DNA from: an uncultured Bacilli bacterium
GTDB taxonomy: Bacteria > Bacillota_I > Bacilli_A > RF39 > UBA660
Direction: 5' to 3'
Length of the DNA: 13,742 nucleotides
Assembly (NCBI GenBank): GCA_947628495.1
Contig: CANRAC010000013.1
Location: 1-13,742, forward strand
Shown: one piece after another, positions 13,562-13,742 of the stretch
How the letters are laid out: each line of letters begins with the position of its first letter
Numbering within the stretch: the stretch's first letter is position 1
Translations under genes and position numbers: made by a program
The notes under the pieces: generated by a model
What the model saw: only the letters and a program-made list of their open reading frames with translations
Told to the model about the DNA's origin: nothing
The model's database searches: none

Positions 13562-13742
13562 ATGAACGATAATATGAAAAAAGGAAATACAGTGCTATTA
13601 ACTGTTATTGCTGTAGCAACTCTACTAGTTGCAGTTGTCGGAGCTACATTTGCGTACTTCACAGCAAGTGTAACAGGAAACCAAAGTGCCAGTTCCGTAA
13701 TAGTAAAAGCAGGAAGTATAGGGACTATTACTTATAAAGGTA
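13562..13742 (+). CDS. Exported protein with SipW-type signal peptide (5' part only)
   Basis: Sixty codons are visible before the window ends. AAGGAGG (13545-13551) lies 10 bases before ATG. After MNDNMKKGN comes a hydrophobic segment (TVLLTVIAVATLLVAVVGAT), then FAYFTASVTGNQSASS. The GATFAYFT end is characteristic of signal peptides cut by SipW-type archaeal/ER-like signal peptidases, as in TasA/camelysin-type fibre and surface proteins. The mature part starts with a beta-rich look (VIVKAGSIGTITYKG). TasA-like matrix fibres, or the short exported proteins common in gut Firmicutes, are both possible. Confidence 0.8.
   Translation, partial: MNDNMKKGNTVLLTVIAVATLLVAVVGATFAYFTASVTGNQSASSVIVKAGSIGTITYKG

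Noticed and set aside
1..13742. UGA read as tryptophan (Mollicutes code), suggested by AT-richness and the lack of TGA stops in the large genes.
   Set aside because: Trp is encoded by TGG throughout, frames are of normal family length under the standard code, and the copy-2 peptide ends in TGA.

Overview
The window comes from a very AT-rich, low-GC Gram-positive bacterium, probably a gut-type Bacilli/Mollicutes-related lineage. The reasons are strong AAGGAGG-type ribosome sites, TATAAT promoters often with an upstream TGn, a class B sortase with a cell-wall substrate, a FemAB-type aminoacyltransferase, a YfhO-type membrane protein and, at the right edge, an exported protein with a SipW-like signal peptide. 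TGG serves as Trp and reading frames are full length with TGA read as stop, so the standard bacterial code fits. All the large genes end in TAA or TAG.

Positions 1-3100 are an accessory, decayed region. It holds two related loci (about 1-240 and 2790-3100, minus strand), each encoding a 24-27-residue membrane peptide. Each has a strong promoter, a hairpin that hides the ribosome site, and a convergent plus-strand RNA ending in a terminator. I read these as type I toxin-antitoxin modules. Between them lie a frameshifted relic (289-427), a DUF3419-like SAM-enzyme gene split by a 180-bp internal inversion (558-1385), a GNAT acetyltransferase and an N-formylglutamate amidohydrolase-like enzyme. 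Flipping the 180 bp in silico restores one open frame of 275 codons with both joints in frame.

Positions 3200-5500 hold a class B sortase facing, tail to tail, a secreted cell-wall protein with an SPETSD sorting signal. The pair shares a perfect 28-bp palindromic terminator that contains both stop codons. A ferritin-like helical-bundle protein and a 54-residue HTH-like small protein follow. An unrecognised 250-residue helical protein runs on the minus strand (5523-6275).

Positions 6385-13742 are mainly an envelope-related block: an OmpR-type response regulator and histidine kinase with overlapping genes, a FemAB-like aminoacyltransferase (minus strand), a membrane-anchored class A beta-lactamase-like serine hydrolase, a large YfhO-family protein that may be translated from a leaderless mRNA, and the 5' end of a SipW-type secreted protein. 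Envelope sensing, peptidoglycan cross-bridge synthesis, teichoic-acid-type glycosylation and surface display plausibly work together here, but the shared regulation is inferred from proximity only.
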